This document shows, piece after piece, positions 16,031 through 24,405 of a DNA stretch of 52,718 nt. Each line of letters begins with the position of its first letter. Position 1 is the first letter of the stretch. The stretch is from assembly GCA_013288045.1 (NCBI GenBank), contig JABDCP010000006.1, forward strand, positions 1 through 52,718, read 5' to 3'. Under the pieces are notes generated by a model, which was not told the DNA's origin, did not search any database, and worked only from the letters and a program-made list of their open reading frames with translations. The translations under genes were made by a program, and so were the position numbers. This stretch comes from Candidatus Babelota bacterium. Its GTDB lineage: Bacteria; Babelota; Babeliae; Babelales; Babelaceae.

Positions 16031-16741
16031 ATGGAAAAAAATGTAATATTAGGGCTTATGGCAACCTTCAGTTTTTGTGCTATTTATGGCAGTAGCACGT
16101 CGAAGCAGCATGAAGAAATGGCGAAGCAGAAGGCATCTTCCTCTCCGTGGCAGCCTGCATCTGAAGAGGATGCTCTGGTAAAAGATACGATCTATGACCT
16201 TACAGAAGCTGTAAATAAGCGTCAAGCGCTAGAAAAAGACTTTCTCAAGTTAGAAGCGGCAATGAACCAAGCTAAAGCGGCTTTCATTAAAGAAGAGATT
16301 AAGACCCAAGTGTTGAGCAATCGTGTAATAGTTGAGCTGCAAAGTGCAATTGAAGCAGGTAAGCTTTCGATGAAGCAGGTTATGAAGCTTGTTCCTTCTT
16401 TACAAATAGCTTTGCGCGAGGGCGCAAGTATGTTAAAGGGTGCTCATCCGGAAGCCCTTCAAAATATTCAAGTTATCGAACTTAAAGATATGATTGCGAC
16501 GGTAAGGCCACTCATCTTGGCCTGTGCAACATCGCTTTTGGCTTCAGCAGCCCCATCGGCGCCTGTAAGTAAAATTGAACTAGATAATGTTCTTGCAGGA
16601 CTCAACTTCTTGCAGTTCTTTCCGGAACTTGCGGGCAATCCCCAAGTATATGTGCACTTATTTAGCAGAATAATAACATCACCATCCTTTAACGAACAGG
16701 CCTGTGAAATCATTTCAGCGGCAGGAAGTCAAGTTATGTAA
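16031..16741 (+). CDS. Secreted helical protein of unknown function
   Basis: 236 residues, not recognised. Residues 1-20 form a signal peptide (M-E-K-N, hydrophobic core, likely cleavage after a small residue near I-Y-G-S). The mature part is almost entirely predicted helix, with a heptad-like stretch near 50-90 (K-D-F-L-K-L-E-A-A-M-N-Q-A-K) and a hydrophobic, Ala-rich middle (150-185). AAAGGAC sits 6 bp upstream of the ATG. The start region is partly repeated: a near-copy of the last bases before ATG and the first codons lies at about 15974-15999 but ends after six codons. A terminator follows at 16785. An envelope or exported role is likely. Confidence 0.7.
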   Translation: MEKNVILGLMATFSFCAIYGSSTSKQHEEMAKQKASSSPWQPASEEDALVKDTIYDLTEAVNKRQALEKDFLKLEAAMNQAKAAFIKEEIKTQVLSNRVIVELQSAIEAGKLSMKQVMKLVPSLQIALREGASMLKGAHPEALQNIQVIELKDMIATVRPLILACATSLLASAAPSAPVSKIELDNVLAGLNFLQFFPELAGNPQVYVHLFSRIITSPSFNEQACEIISAAGSQVM

Positions 16742-16784
16742 GGGCTGTAGCTTAAAAATCATAAACAGTAATGTATTATGTACT

Positions 16785-16811
16785 AAGGCCTGGTCATTTC
16801 CAGGCCTTTTT
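16785..16811 (+). terminator. Rho-independent terminator
   Basis: AAGGCCTGG and CCAGGCCTT form a perfect 9-bp stem around TCATTT, followed by further T residues. It ends the transcript of the secreted helical protein at 16031-16741. Confidence 0.8.
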
Positions 16812-16968
16812 AAGGCACCAAGCATCCGATACATTCGAGCTTAACTTAAGCAGGTACACCCCCCGAAAATATTTTCTTATAGAAAACTTATCACATAAAA
16901 CTATTGCCTGTGTGAAATGTTTTTGGGTATACTAAAAATATCTGATACTATAACTATAAGGAAGTTGT

Positions 16969-17223
16969 ATGATAAGGTATTATTTTCTCTTTGCACTTCT
17001 ATCTCTTGGCTCCATCGAGGCAAAAGATATTAGGTGTGTCTGTAACGACCATTCAGTCGTAAGGCCTGAATGTGGCATCTGTGGAATTGATTCTGGTACT
17101 ATGGCTCTGACTGATGATGGGGTTGATTGTATCTGCTCAAACCAGCTTAAACTAAAGAGTATTTCTTGCGCCCTTGTCTGCAAAGACAATCAGGGGTGGT
17201 CGGGGAACTTTCTGGTACGTTAA
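16969..17223 (+). CDS. Small secreted cysteine-rich protein
   Basis: An 84-residue protein with a clear signal peptide (1-18, ending S-I-E-A) and a mature part of about 66 residues with nine cysteines: C-V-C, then two in C-G-I-C, C-I-C and three later single positions. The odd number and clustering suggest several disulfides in an oxidising compartment, with one Cys free for intermolecular bonding. No family is recognised. AAGGAAG precedes the ATG. The neighbouring opposite-strand gene also encodes a secreted Cys-rich protein, so the pair may belong to a disulfide-linked envelope layer (inference). Confidence 0.7.
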   Translation: MIRYYFLFALLSLGSIEAKDIRCVCNDHSVVRPECGICGIDSGTMALTDDGVDCICSNQLKLKSISCALVCKDNQGWSGNFLVR

Positions 17224-17381
17224 ACTCTTACTGATCGATTTTTTTCTTCTTCGTTCCTATCCATTTCTTCTCAAGGGATGCTTATGTAACTAAGTGGCTG
17301 TATACCTCAGCTTATTTTGATCAGTTATATATGCAAGAAGCTCAGTCCTCCCTGCTTTTCTAGTATTTTTGACCATAATAA

Positions 17382-17413
17382 AAGCTCCCCAATTCAGATG
17401 AATCGGGGAGCTT
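17382..17413 (-). terminator. Terminator of the minus-strand Cys-rich gene
   Basis: AAGCTCCCC pairs with GGGGAGCTT, and the inner ATTC/GAAT extends the stem. Read on the minus strand it is followed by TTTTATTA. It lies 47 bp after the stop of the gene at 17460-17900. Confidence 0.65.
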
Positions 17414-17459
17414 GAGTATAGAGAATTTCGCTATTGAGTAATCAATGTGCTACTTTTTC

Positions 17460-17900
17460 TTAGCCTCTGACTTCGCAGTCTGCTGGGCAACGGTAGCTGA
17501 TTGTATCAGGTACTTTTATGTACTCGATTTCATCAGGTACAGGTCTCAATTCTGTGCGGTAACACACTGGAAGTGGTACTTGTACTTTTTCGCATGGTTG
17601 TGGATGACGCACAATACGGTCAGGATTTGGCGTTCTCACTTCTTCCGCAGCAATTTCAATTACCTTAGTTTCCATGATTGTTCGTGGAACTTCGATCGTT
17701 TTGCAACAGACAGGTGGCTTTAATGAAGGTCCACAAGCTGGTTTACTGCATGAACGTTCGCATGAACGTCCACATGAACGAGCACATGAGGTTTCGCATG
17801 AACGAGTTGGGCAACATCCGCCGCCGTTACGACCAAAACGAGCTTCCATAGCTCCCACAGTTAGGAGGCCAGCTAATGCGGCCAATAGTAGTTTATTCAT
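17460..17900 (-). CDS. Secreted protein with C-x3-C repeat domain (Cys-rich envelope-type protein)
   Basis: 146 residues, with a signal peptide at 1-20 (ending G-A-M-E-A). Residues 27-57 hold a striking repeat in which S-C recurs every four residues (S-C-E-T-S-C-A-R-S-C-G-R), giving ten cysteines in about 36 residues including a C-C pair. The rest is rich in Pro, Val and Glu with paired cysteines (V-C-C, P-C, V-C, R-C-P-A-D-C). The layout recalls the disulfide-linked Cys-rich outer-envelope proteins of Chlamydia, but I see no proof of homology. AAGGAG precedes the ATG. A structural, cross-linked surface role is an inference. Confidence 0.7.
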   Translation of the reverse strand: MNKLLLAALAGLLTVGAMEARFGRNGGGCCPTRSCETSCARSCGRSCERSCSKPACGPSLKPPVCCKTIEVPRTIMETKVIEIAAEEVRTPNPDRIVRHPQPCEKVQVPLPVCYRTELRPVPDEIEYIKVPDTISYRCPADCEVRG

Positions 17901-18157
17901 ACCTTCTCCTTGGAAAGTTATTGTTGTTTATATTATACACCTATAAGCGCTTATACAATTCTAAGTATGTCACTTTCTAAAAAGAAAAATCAAGAATTTT
18001 ATGTAAAATATTTCAATTTAGCATTAAGCGTTGATTGAGTGGTGCTAAATCGGAGATAGCTATGTGTGGTTTTTCTAAGATGGTTCAACTTTACCTTCCC
18101 TTTTGTTTGGTTTACTTATAGCCAGAAAGTACCATGGTTGATTCCAGTCTGAGGATG

Positions 18158-18861
18158 GTGCGACTGGCATGATCGATAGCTAGCCTGTGAAAGTCTGGAG
18201 ATAGACCTGAAAGGAGAGAATATATAGGTGAAGGCAAGGGTGCTTAAAGAAAGCTCCAGGGGTTACTCGTCGAGGGAATGCGATCAATGGAAGGCCCAAT
18301 GAAGGATCTGAAGGAAGCTGGAACCAAATTAGTCATCAGGTAGATGGACGAAGAAAGAGGGATCGATCTTACCCAGTGAAGCGCTGTCTAGTCCGGGTCA
18401 GTGTAACTACGACACCCTAAGCCCTAAACAGAGCGGAGACGCTACTGCTATGGACAGAGAGCTTGCTGAAGAAGTCGAATTGTAAAGCTGGAAGCTGATG
18501 AAGGTGTGGTAACACACCAGAGGACAAAACTACCAGTAAGCGGCCGGAAAAAAAACTCGGCTGGAGGTGAAGGGCTGAACACGTAACGATTGTTGTATCT
18601 TATTAAAACTATAGTCATGAGGCCAGCAGCAAGGATTGCTCATACTCGAGACGTAAGCATCGCGGTAGAGAGAGCAAGAAGACTCAAGAAATGACTATGC
18701 AAAGGAGTCACGTGAGAGAAACCAATCAATCAATTTTCGCTCAAATAAGGAACGCTCTCATTGGTTCAACCGTCGAAAATTGATTAGACTTACGTGGTAC
18801 GGACCCGTACGCACGGTTCTGTGGGCGGTCAGAAGCACGTAAGTGCTTCCACCGACCCGAT
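18158..18861 (+). mobile_element. ORF-less group II intron-like RNA
   Basis: About 704 bp without a coding frame. It begins GTGCGAC, matching the group II 5' consensus GUGYG. Near the 3' end a 12-bp stem (AATCAATTTTCG at 18729 with CGAAAATTGATT) could be a domain IV lacking its reverse transcriptase. This is followed by a domain-V-like segment ending CGTACGCACGGTTC (18808-18821) and a domain-VI-like hairpin (GGGCGGT ... ACCGACCC) ending in AT. The left half of domain V pairs imperfectly, so the intron may be decayed or divergent. The flanks are non-coding; a short hairpin (18883-18902) lies downstream. Gap 17901-18157 shows nothing else. Confidence 0.5.
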
Positions 18862-19031
18862 AATGGCTATCCATTGAATGAGCAAGCGTCTCAAGACGCT
18901 TGAGAAAGAATCAAAGTGAGATTGGCTTTACGTAAAATGAATTGGTCAAGTATGTAAGACACCCTTAAGGCCTAGAATTAGATGCAAAAAAATATTTGAA
19001 TTTTCTTTCTTGATGTGTTATGATTCAGGCC

Positions 19032-20210
19032 ATGAAAAAAAGGATCTACATAACATACAAATATAGACTAGACCCTACCAAGGAGCAGCAAAACTTTTTT
19101 GCACAATTTGCAGGTTCAGTACGTTTTGTCTTTAATAAAAGTCTAGAGAAAATTAAGCAAGCGGTAGATGCCGGTCTTAAGATTCCCACATATACAGATT
19201 TAACCAAAAGATTACCCTACATGAAAGCCCAAGAAGAGACAGCATGGCTTTCTACAATTCATTCACAGATCCTTCAACAAGGCATTAAGGACCTGTCTGA
19301 AGGTGTCGACGCATTCTTTAGCCAGAAGAAACAAAAGAAAAGTAGCAGGGGCTTTCCCAAATTTAAGAAGAAAGGTCAAAGAGAGTCTTTTCGTTATCCA
19401 CAAAGCATTCGTTGCAAAGACGGTAAAGTCTACTTACCAAAAATTGGGTGGGTAAGGTATAGGGATTCGAGGCCCATCGAAGGCGTCATAAAACAGGCGG
19501 CGGTTAAATTAATCGGACAGCATTGGTATGTCTGCATCGCCTGTAGTATTGAAATTGAGGTCCCAGAGTTTCATATAACGGAAGACACAGTACTTGGGAT
19601 TGATGTTGGTATAAAAAATTATATCAGTGCATCTGATGGCATGAAAATAGATAATCCTTCTCATCTCAAGCATATGTTAGAAAAGCTGAGACATCTGTCA
19701 AAATCATTATCACGAAAGAAGAAAGGCAGCAAAAACTGGTTTAAAATGCGCGCTAAAATACAGCGTTTGCATATCCGCATTACAAATTGTCGAAGAGATT
19801 TTCTACACAAGCAATCTACAGTACTTACCGATAACCAAGGCGTACGGGCGATATGCATTGAAAATCTTAGTATTGCAGGCATGGTCAAAAACAGGAAACT
19901 CGCCCGAGCTATTTCCGATGCAAGCTGGGGCACATTCTATGAATTCTTAAAGTATAAATGTGAATGGCGCGGGAAGAAGTTTCTAAAAGTTGACCGTTTT
20001 TATCCTTCGAGTAAGCTATGTTCATCATGTGGCAATAAGCAAGACATGCCTTTGCATGTTAGAGTTTTTGATTGTACAGCATGCGGAATGAAGCTAGATC
20101 GAGATATAAATGCAAGCATAAACATCCGCTCGGCCGGGACGTCCGAGTTAATATCCTGTGGAGAGATACGCGCTGGCGGTCTCAATGAAGCAGGAATCGG
20201 CAGCTTTTAA
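19032..20210 (+). CDS. tnpB: TnpB, RNA-guided nuclease of IS200/IS605-type elements
   Basis: 392 residues with the full TnpB layout: N-terminal helix-turn-helix region (Y-R-L-D-P-T-K-E-Q, about 9-17), and a RuvC-like nuclease with the first Asp in G-I-D-V-G-I-K (about 190), the Glu in C-I-E-N-L-S-I (about 280) and the last Asp in L-D-R-D-I-N-A-S (about 360). A four-Cys zinc ribbon (C-x2-C ... C-x2-C) lies between the last two. All catalytic residues are kept, so it is probably active. No tnpA transposase is present. ATG 19032 fits the family's N-terminus; an ATG at 19020 is in frame. The 3' end likely yields the guide (omega) RNA. It sits 170 bp after the group II-like RNA. Confidence 0.92.
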   Translation: MKKRIYITYKYRLDPTKEQQNFFAQFAGSVRFVFNKSLEKIKQAVDAGLKIPTYTDLTKRLPYMKAQEETAWLSTIHSQILQQGIKDLSEGVDAFFSQKKQKKSSRGFPKFKKKGQRESFRYPQSIRCKDGKVYLPKIGWVRYRDSRPIEGVIKQAAVKLIGQHWYVCIACSIEIEVPEFHITEDTVLGIDVGIKNYISASDGMKIDNPSHLKHMLEKLRHLSKSLSRKKKGSKNWFKMRAKIQRLHIRITNCRRDFLHKQSTVLTDNQGVRAICIENLSIAGMVKNRKLARAISDASWGTFYEFLKYKCEWRGKKFLKVDRFYPSSKLCSSCGNKQDMPLHVRVFDCTACGMKLDRDINASINIRSAGTSELISCGEIRAGGLNEAGIGSF

Positions 20211-20230
20211 GCCGTCGAGGTTCAACCTTA
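20150..20230 (+). ncRNA. Putative omega-RNA scaffold / right end of the tnpB element
   Basis: The 3' end of tnpB and its flank carry AGCTTTTAAGCCGTCGAGG (20202-20220) and a small palindrome AGGTTCAACCT. These resemble right ends of IS200/IS605 elements, from which TnpB guide RNAs are made. The guide would then be read from the DNA immediately to the right, about 20231-20250, which covers the ribosome site and start of the OPT gene. The exact end is not determined. Confidence 0.4.
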
Positions 20231-20243
20231 GCTGGAGGTGCCT

Positions 20244-21899
20244 ATGCTACTACTAATTGTACCCGTTGCTATTCTGCTTACGATAGGTGCCACGGCCATA
20301 ATGAGCTATATTTCTATGGCCACGGCGATCGGTCCCTGGATAGAAACGACCCTTGTGCTCTTTGGTATGCTTATTTTCTATGCTGCTCACCGGTGGTATA
20401 GCACCGAACAGCGAACAAAGGCCCTTGGGTTGGCTGTGGCTGCGGGAGGAATTGGTGGCATTGTAGCGGTGGGGTGTGGCTTTGCCTTTCCTACCTATTA
20501 CTTCCTTGAACCTGCAGAGTTCAATGCTTTACTTACCACTCCTTATACGTTTGCCTTACTGGTGAGTCTTTCTGCTGGAGCTGCCGGCGCCTTTGGCTTA
20601 CTGCTTGCACAGTACTTTGAAAAAAGCCTCCTTGATGAGCAAGGGTTAGCGTTTCCTATAGGTGACCTTGTCTATAAAATGATGACTGCTGCCGACAATG
20701 CTGGAAGGGCACTGATGCTTGCCTGTGGCTTTGTAGGGACTCAGCTCTATTTAGGGCTTCTTAACTTTACTGTCTATGCCTCCCGACCCCTTACGTTGCT
20801 TTCTAGCTCTTCTTGGGGTCCATTTACTATACCCTCCCTAGGTATGCCTGCTGACCAGATACCAATGTTTTGGGCGATTGGATTTGTAACGGGCCATGTA
20901 ATTGCTATCCCTTTATTAGTAGGGGTCCTTTCCAAGCTGTTAGTTATCGATCCATTGCATTATTATTACCCAGCACTCTATTCCTTTGTATATACCCATG
21001 GAGTAGGTTCTCTCTTAGGAGTATCCTACGTTCCTAAGGAGCTCTCACTTATGGACTTTACCCTTGCTTTCTCAAGTGGGTTAGTGCTTTATGGAGCAAT
21101 ACTAGGATTCTCAGAGCTGCCTAAGGTATTGAAAGCTACCTATCATAAGCTACTTAATAAAGGTCCTAAGAGCGAGAGTAAGGCCATTCCATGGTTGCTC
21201 ACGGGCTGTGTACTCATACTTAATGCCTTCGTGCTTACCTATCTGCAATTCTCGCTTCTTGCACAGGTGTATCTGATTCTCTTTACGGCGGTGTGTACCT
21301 ATCAGCTTATGATCATTGCCGGTAAATTTGGGCTTGCTCCTATGGGTCGTTTCGCCACCTTTGTTATGGTGCCGGGCCTTCTGATTTTTGGGTATACCCC
21401 CTTACAAATTACTGTGGTAGCGCTGTATGTTGAAGTTGCAGGTGGGGTGGCTTGCGATGCTCTCTTTGGAAGAAAGATGGCCCATCTTGCCTCTATAAGC
21501 AGAAGGTCTATTGTGACCTCGCAGTGGTTAGGTCTGCTTGTCAGTGTCCTGGTAATTGGAGGAATCTTCTGGCTTTTTATCAACCATTTTGGGTTAGGTA
21601 ATGAGGTGGGGAACTTAGCAGCGACACGTGCTGCAAGTAGGGCATTTTTAATTTCGGTAAAAAGCTTTGATGTGGGGGCACTTCTTTTTGGGTTGCTCTT
21701 TGGTCATCTCATTTCATATACCAAAGTAAGTCCTGCGTTACTTCTTGGTGGTATCCTTATGCCTATTTCCTATAGTCTGATGCTTGTTCTTGGTGGACTC
21801 TCTACCTATCTCTTTAAAGATAAAGAGGAGTACTATCCCTTTTGGTCTGGCGTGTATGCCTCAAACTCTCTCTGGATGCTTGCACGAGCATTTTTGTAG
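20244..21899 (+). CDS. OPT-family oligopeptide transporter
   Basis: A 551-residue membrane protein with about 14 hydrophobic segments. OPT landmarks are the N-terminal A-A-G-G-I-G-G-I-V-A-V-G-x-G-F-A-F-P block (about 72-90) and the later P-M-G-R-F-A-T-F and A-G-G-V-A-C-D-A-L-F-G-R-K blocks (about 365-415). Relatives import peptides or metal chelates, which fits a bacterium living on host nutrients. ATG 20244 has GGAGG 5 bp upstream. That ribosome site lies only about 10-15 bp beyond the tnpB element's probable end, so the insertion may have replaced the original upstream region. The protein seems complete: its first membrane segment is present and the length fits. Confidence 0.82.
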   Translation: MLLLIVPVAILLTIGATAIMSYISMATAIGPWIETTLVLFGMLIFYAAHRWYSTEQRTKALGLAVAAGGIGGIVAVGCGFAFPTYYFLEPAEFNALLTTPYTFALLVSLSAGAAGAFGLLLAQYFEKSLLDEQGLAFPIGDLVYKMMTAADNAGRALMLACGFVGTQLYLGLLNFTVYASRPLTLLSSSSWGPFTIPSLGMPADQIPMFWAIGFVTGHVIAIPLLVGVLSKLLVIDPLHYYYPALYSFVYTHGVGSLLGVSYVPKELSLMDFTLAFSSGLVLYGAILGFSELPKVLKATYHKLLNKGPKSESKAIPWLLTGCVLILNAFVLTYLQFSLLAQVYLILFTAVCTYQLMIIAGKFGLAPMGRFATFVMVPGLLIFGYTPLQITVVALYVEVAGGVACDALFGRKMAHLASISRRSIVTSQWLGLLVSVLVIGGIFWLFINHFGLGNEVGNLAATRAASRAFLISVKSFDVGALLFGLLFGHLISYTKVSPALLLGGILMPISYSLMLVLGGLSTYLFKDKEEYYPFWSGVYASNSLWMLARAFL

Positions 21900-22025
21900 T
21901 TCGGTCGAGTGTGCTATAGCCTGGAATCGATTTTTTATTCATTGTAGATACTGGTTTTTTTTATCTAGCTGAAGAAGGAAGCTTTTGTATTCTACCGTAA
22001 CTATGGATCATTCCCAAAATCAAAG

Positions 22026-22060
22026 GGTAAAAAAGAAGGTACCCAAATGGATACCTTCTT
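22026..22060 (-). terminator. Terminator of the minus-strand secreted gene
   Basis: AAGAAGGTA (22033-22041) pairs with TACCTTCTT (22052-22060). On the minus strand the stem is followed by a run of six T. It lies 17 bp beyond the stop of the gene ending at 22077. Confidence 0.7.
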
Positions 22061-22076
22061 ATGAGATCTTGGAAAA

Positions 22077-23042
22077 CTACGCTGCTTTCTGTTGTCTGTT
22101 TGTATCCGCCGCACCCTCTAGTCTGTTCATCTTGGCTGCAGCTTCTTTGAAAGATTCACCAACACTATCGAATCCTTTTTGAGGATTTTGCATCGAGTCG
22201 AAGAGGTTCTGTGCCATATCAATGGCAAGCTTGTAGGTGACTCTCATCTTTTCGGCTCGTTCTTTAGAGGGCTTATAGCGTGCGATCGTTGCTTCAAGAT
22301 CTAATTCTTCAAGGGCTTTTTTCATACCGCTTATATATTGCAATGATGCCGCTATGGCTTCCTCTTGAGGAGTACCTGGTTGAGATGAGTTTGATATGAA
22401 GGTAACCGTCCTTTTTTGCAAAGCAATTTGGTCATCCTCAGAGGTTGTTTTTCCTTGAGCTTCAAGGATAATCCATTCACAGGATATTTTCCCAACAGCA
22501 TAACCCTCTTTGTAATAGGGGTGATTAGTATTAAGGGTAAAGGTTACCTGAGGAATCTTTGGCGCAAGCTTAGTTGCATCCTGCATAGCTTTAGACATGA
22601 TAGTTCCAACGCTTGTGCGTATGGTTGCCATATCAGGAGCCATTATAATAGCATCTGCAATATCCTGATTCATTTTAATGCTATAGTTCATCATTAGGCT
22701 TAGAGGGTCAGTTTTTGGCAAGGGGATATAACTTGAAAGAGCCTCTTTTACCCCTTTAAAATAGGTCTGATAGTTTTTAAAGGCAGTTTTATGAGCTTCC
22801 GTTGATGGACCTTCATTATAGAGAGTGTTTTGCAGGCGGATAAGTTCTTTATCCCCAAAACCAAATAAAGACTCATCTTGCTGAGTAGCGGCCTCGCGTA
22901 CCATTTTCCCAAACTCTTGGCCTTTTTTAAAATAATCTACTTCTTGAGCAGCTGATCCAGCTTTCTGAGTAGCCGAGGCATAAGGTAAACTGACTATTAA
23001 AAGGGAGAGAATAAATGAACTCCGAGCAATAAAACGGTTCAT
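22077..23042 (-). CDS. Secreted protein with two internal helical repeats
   Basis: 321 residues, no recognised family. Signal peptide 1-24 (ending Y-A-S-A). The mature part contains two similar modules. Module 1 (about 37-105) runs from Y-F-K-K-G-Q-E-F-G-K-M to N-Y-Q-T-Y-F-K-G-V-K-E-A-L. Module 2 (about 176-245) runs from Y-Y-K-E-G-Y-A-V-G-K-I to S-L-Q-Y-I-S-G-M-K-K-A-L. The end of each module resembles the C-terminal module of the secreted paralogues at 4551 and 5576, so all three belong to one lineage-specific secreted family. The C-terminal ~70 residues are charged and helical. AAAGGA precedes the ATG. It is 76 bp downstream of prfB on the same strand. Confidence 0.7.
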   Translation of the reverse strand: MNRFIARSSFILSLLIVSLPYASATQKAGSAAQEVDYFKKGQEFGKMVREAATQQDESLFGFGDKELIRLQNTLYNEGPSTEAHKTAFKNYQTYFKGVKEALSSYIPLPKTDPLSLMMNYSIKMNQDIADAIIMAPDMATIRTSVGTIMSKAMQDATKLAPKIPQVTFTLNTNHPYYKEGYAVGKISCEWIILEAQGKTTSEDDQIALQKRTVTFISNSSQPGTPQEEAIAASLQYISGMKKALEELDLEATIARYKPSKERAEKMRVTYKLAIDMAQNLFDSMQNPQKGFDSVGESFKEAAAKMNRLEGAADTNRQQKAA

Positions 23043-23118
23043 AGGAGATTCCTTTCTGTAGAGAGGTAAAAGTTATAGTATTAGCCTAACAGTAACCGAA
23101 TCATATGTAAAATGGGTG

Positions 23119-24204
23119 CTATTGAGTTTGCATGTGAACGAGATTTGCCTCAATGCATTCCATAAGATCGCCATCAAGTACCAGCTCTGGTTGAGGAGAC
23201 TCCCAGTCAGTGCGATGATCCTTGACCATTTTATAAGGGTGAAGTATGTAGGAGCGTATCTGAGAGCCCCATTCGATTTTTTTTCTTTCAATAGAATCTT
23301 CTCGTGCCTTCTGCTCATCTTTTTCTTTTTGTACAAGCTTAGCCATAAGCATTTTCATTGCAGTTTCTTTATTTTGAAGCTGCGAACGTTCACTTTGGCA
23401 TTGCACAACGATATTGGTAGGAAGGTGGGTGATACGTACTGCTGAGTCAGTCTTATTGACATGCTGGCCTCCGGCTCCACCTGCACGGTAGGTATCTATC
23501 CTGAGATCTTTAGGATCGATAGTGATCTGTTCAGTAGGAATTTCAGGGACGACGGTTACTGCAGCAAATGAAGTATGGCGCCTTTTACTCGCATCATAGG
23601 GTGAGATTCGTACGAGTCTATGCACTCCTGCTTCACCTTTCAGAAAACCATAGGCATTTTTGCCTTTGACAAACAGAGTTGCGGACTTTATACCGGCAGT
23701 TTCTCCCGCCTGGTAGTCGGTAACAGCTACCTGAAAGCTTTCTCGCTCACAGAATCTTAGGTACATGCGCAGAAGAATCTCGGCCCAGTCTTGCGATTCA
23801 GTTCCCCCTGCACCTGAGTTGATACTGAAAAAGCAGTTGTGTGCATCTACTTCATCTTGAAGAAGGAGGTTAATCTTAAATCGAGTAACTCCCCGCGCCC
23901 AACTATACACCTCATCTTTGAGCTTTATAATCTCTTGTTCATCATTTGCAAATAACTCGAGGAGCTCCGGAAGTTCAGTGGCTGTATGCATGAGGGTTAT
24001 ATACTGCTCACGCAGAGTCTTAACCTTTTGCAGCTCCTTCATAAGCTCTATTTGTTGGGGGTTTTGCCAGAAGTTCTCTTCAGTCGTTACTTTTTGTAAG
24101 CGATCATATTCCTTTTCAAAAGGTGACTGCTCCCAGAAGGTTTTAATGACCAGAAGGTCTGGTTCAACGGATTTAATTTTTTCGCGGAGGTCATCGACTA
24201 GCAT
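23119..24204 (-). CDS. prfB: Peptide chain release factor 2
   Basis: Terminates translation at UGA and UAA. The 361 residues match RF2 length. The peptidyl-tRNA hydrolysis motif G-G-Q is at 245-247 in A-G-G-A-G-G-Q-H-V-N. The stop-codon tripeptide region reads S-P-Y (201-203), where RF2 normally has S-P-F, followed by the conserved R-R-H-T-S-F. The N-terminal helical domain runs in one frame, so the programmed +1 frameshift used for autoregulation in many bacteria is absent. ATG 24204 has GGGTAG upstream. UGA is used as a stop in several genes here, so the factor is needed. Confidence 0.95.
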   Translation of the reverse strand: MLVDDLREKIKSVEPDLLVIKTFWEQSPFEKEYDRLQKVTTEENFWQNPQQIELMKELQKVKTLREQYITLMHTATELPELLELFANDEQEIIKLKDEVYSWARGVTRFKINLLLQDEVDAHNCFFSINSGAGGTESQDWAEILLRMYLRFCERESFQVAVTDYQAGETAGIKSATLFVKGKNAYGFLKGEAGVHRLVRISPYDASKRRHTSFAAVTVVPEIPTEQITIDPKDLRIDTYRAGGAGGQHVNKTDSAVRITHLPTNIVVQCQSERSQLQNKETAMKMLMAKLVQKEKDEQKAREDSIERKKIEWGSQIRSYILHPYKMVKDHRTDWESPQPELVLDGDLMECIEANLVHMQTQ

Positions 24205-24405
24205 GTACTACCCAAAGTTATGAATGATACGTATAAGTATAGCATACAATGCTCACTTTGACCAGGAAGATTGTTCGCTTGGGATGGTCCCTCCGTGCCG
24301 TGACAAAGTTGCCGCATACGTTCCCAAGGCATCATAAGGAGATTGCTTTAGGACATGATATGGCGCGGCGGAAGGCTTTCATGAAAGTAGAGTGAGTATT
24401 TTTCT

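Noticed and set aside
23119-24204. Programmed frameshift in prfB
   Set aside because: The N-terminal domain is read in one frame and no CTT-TGA-C-type slip site is seen.
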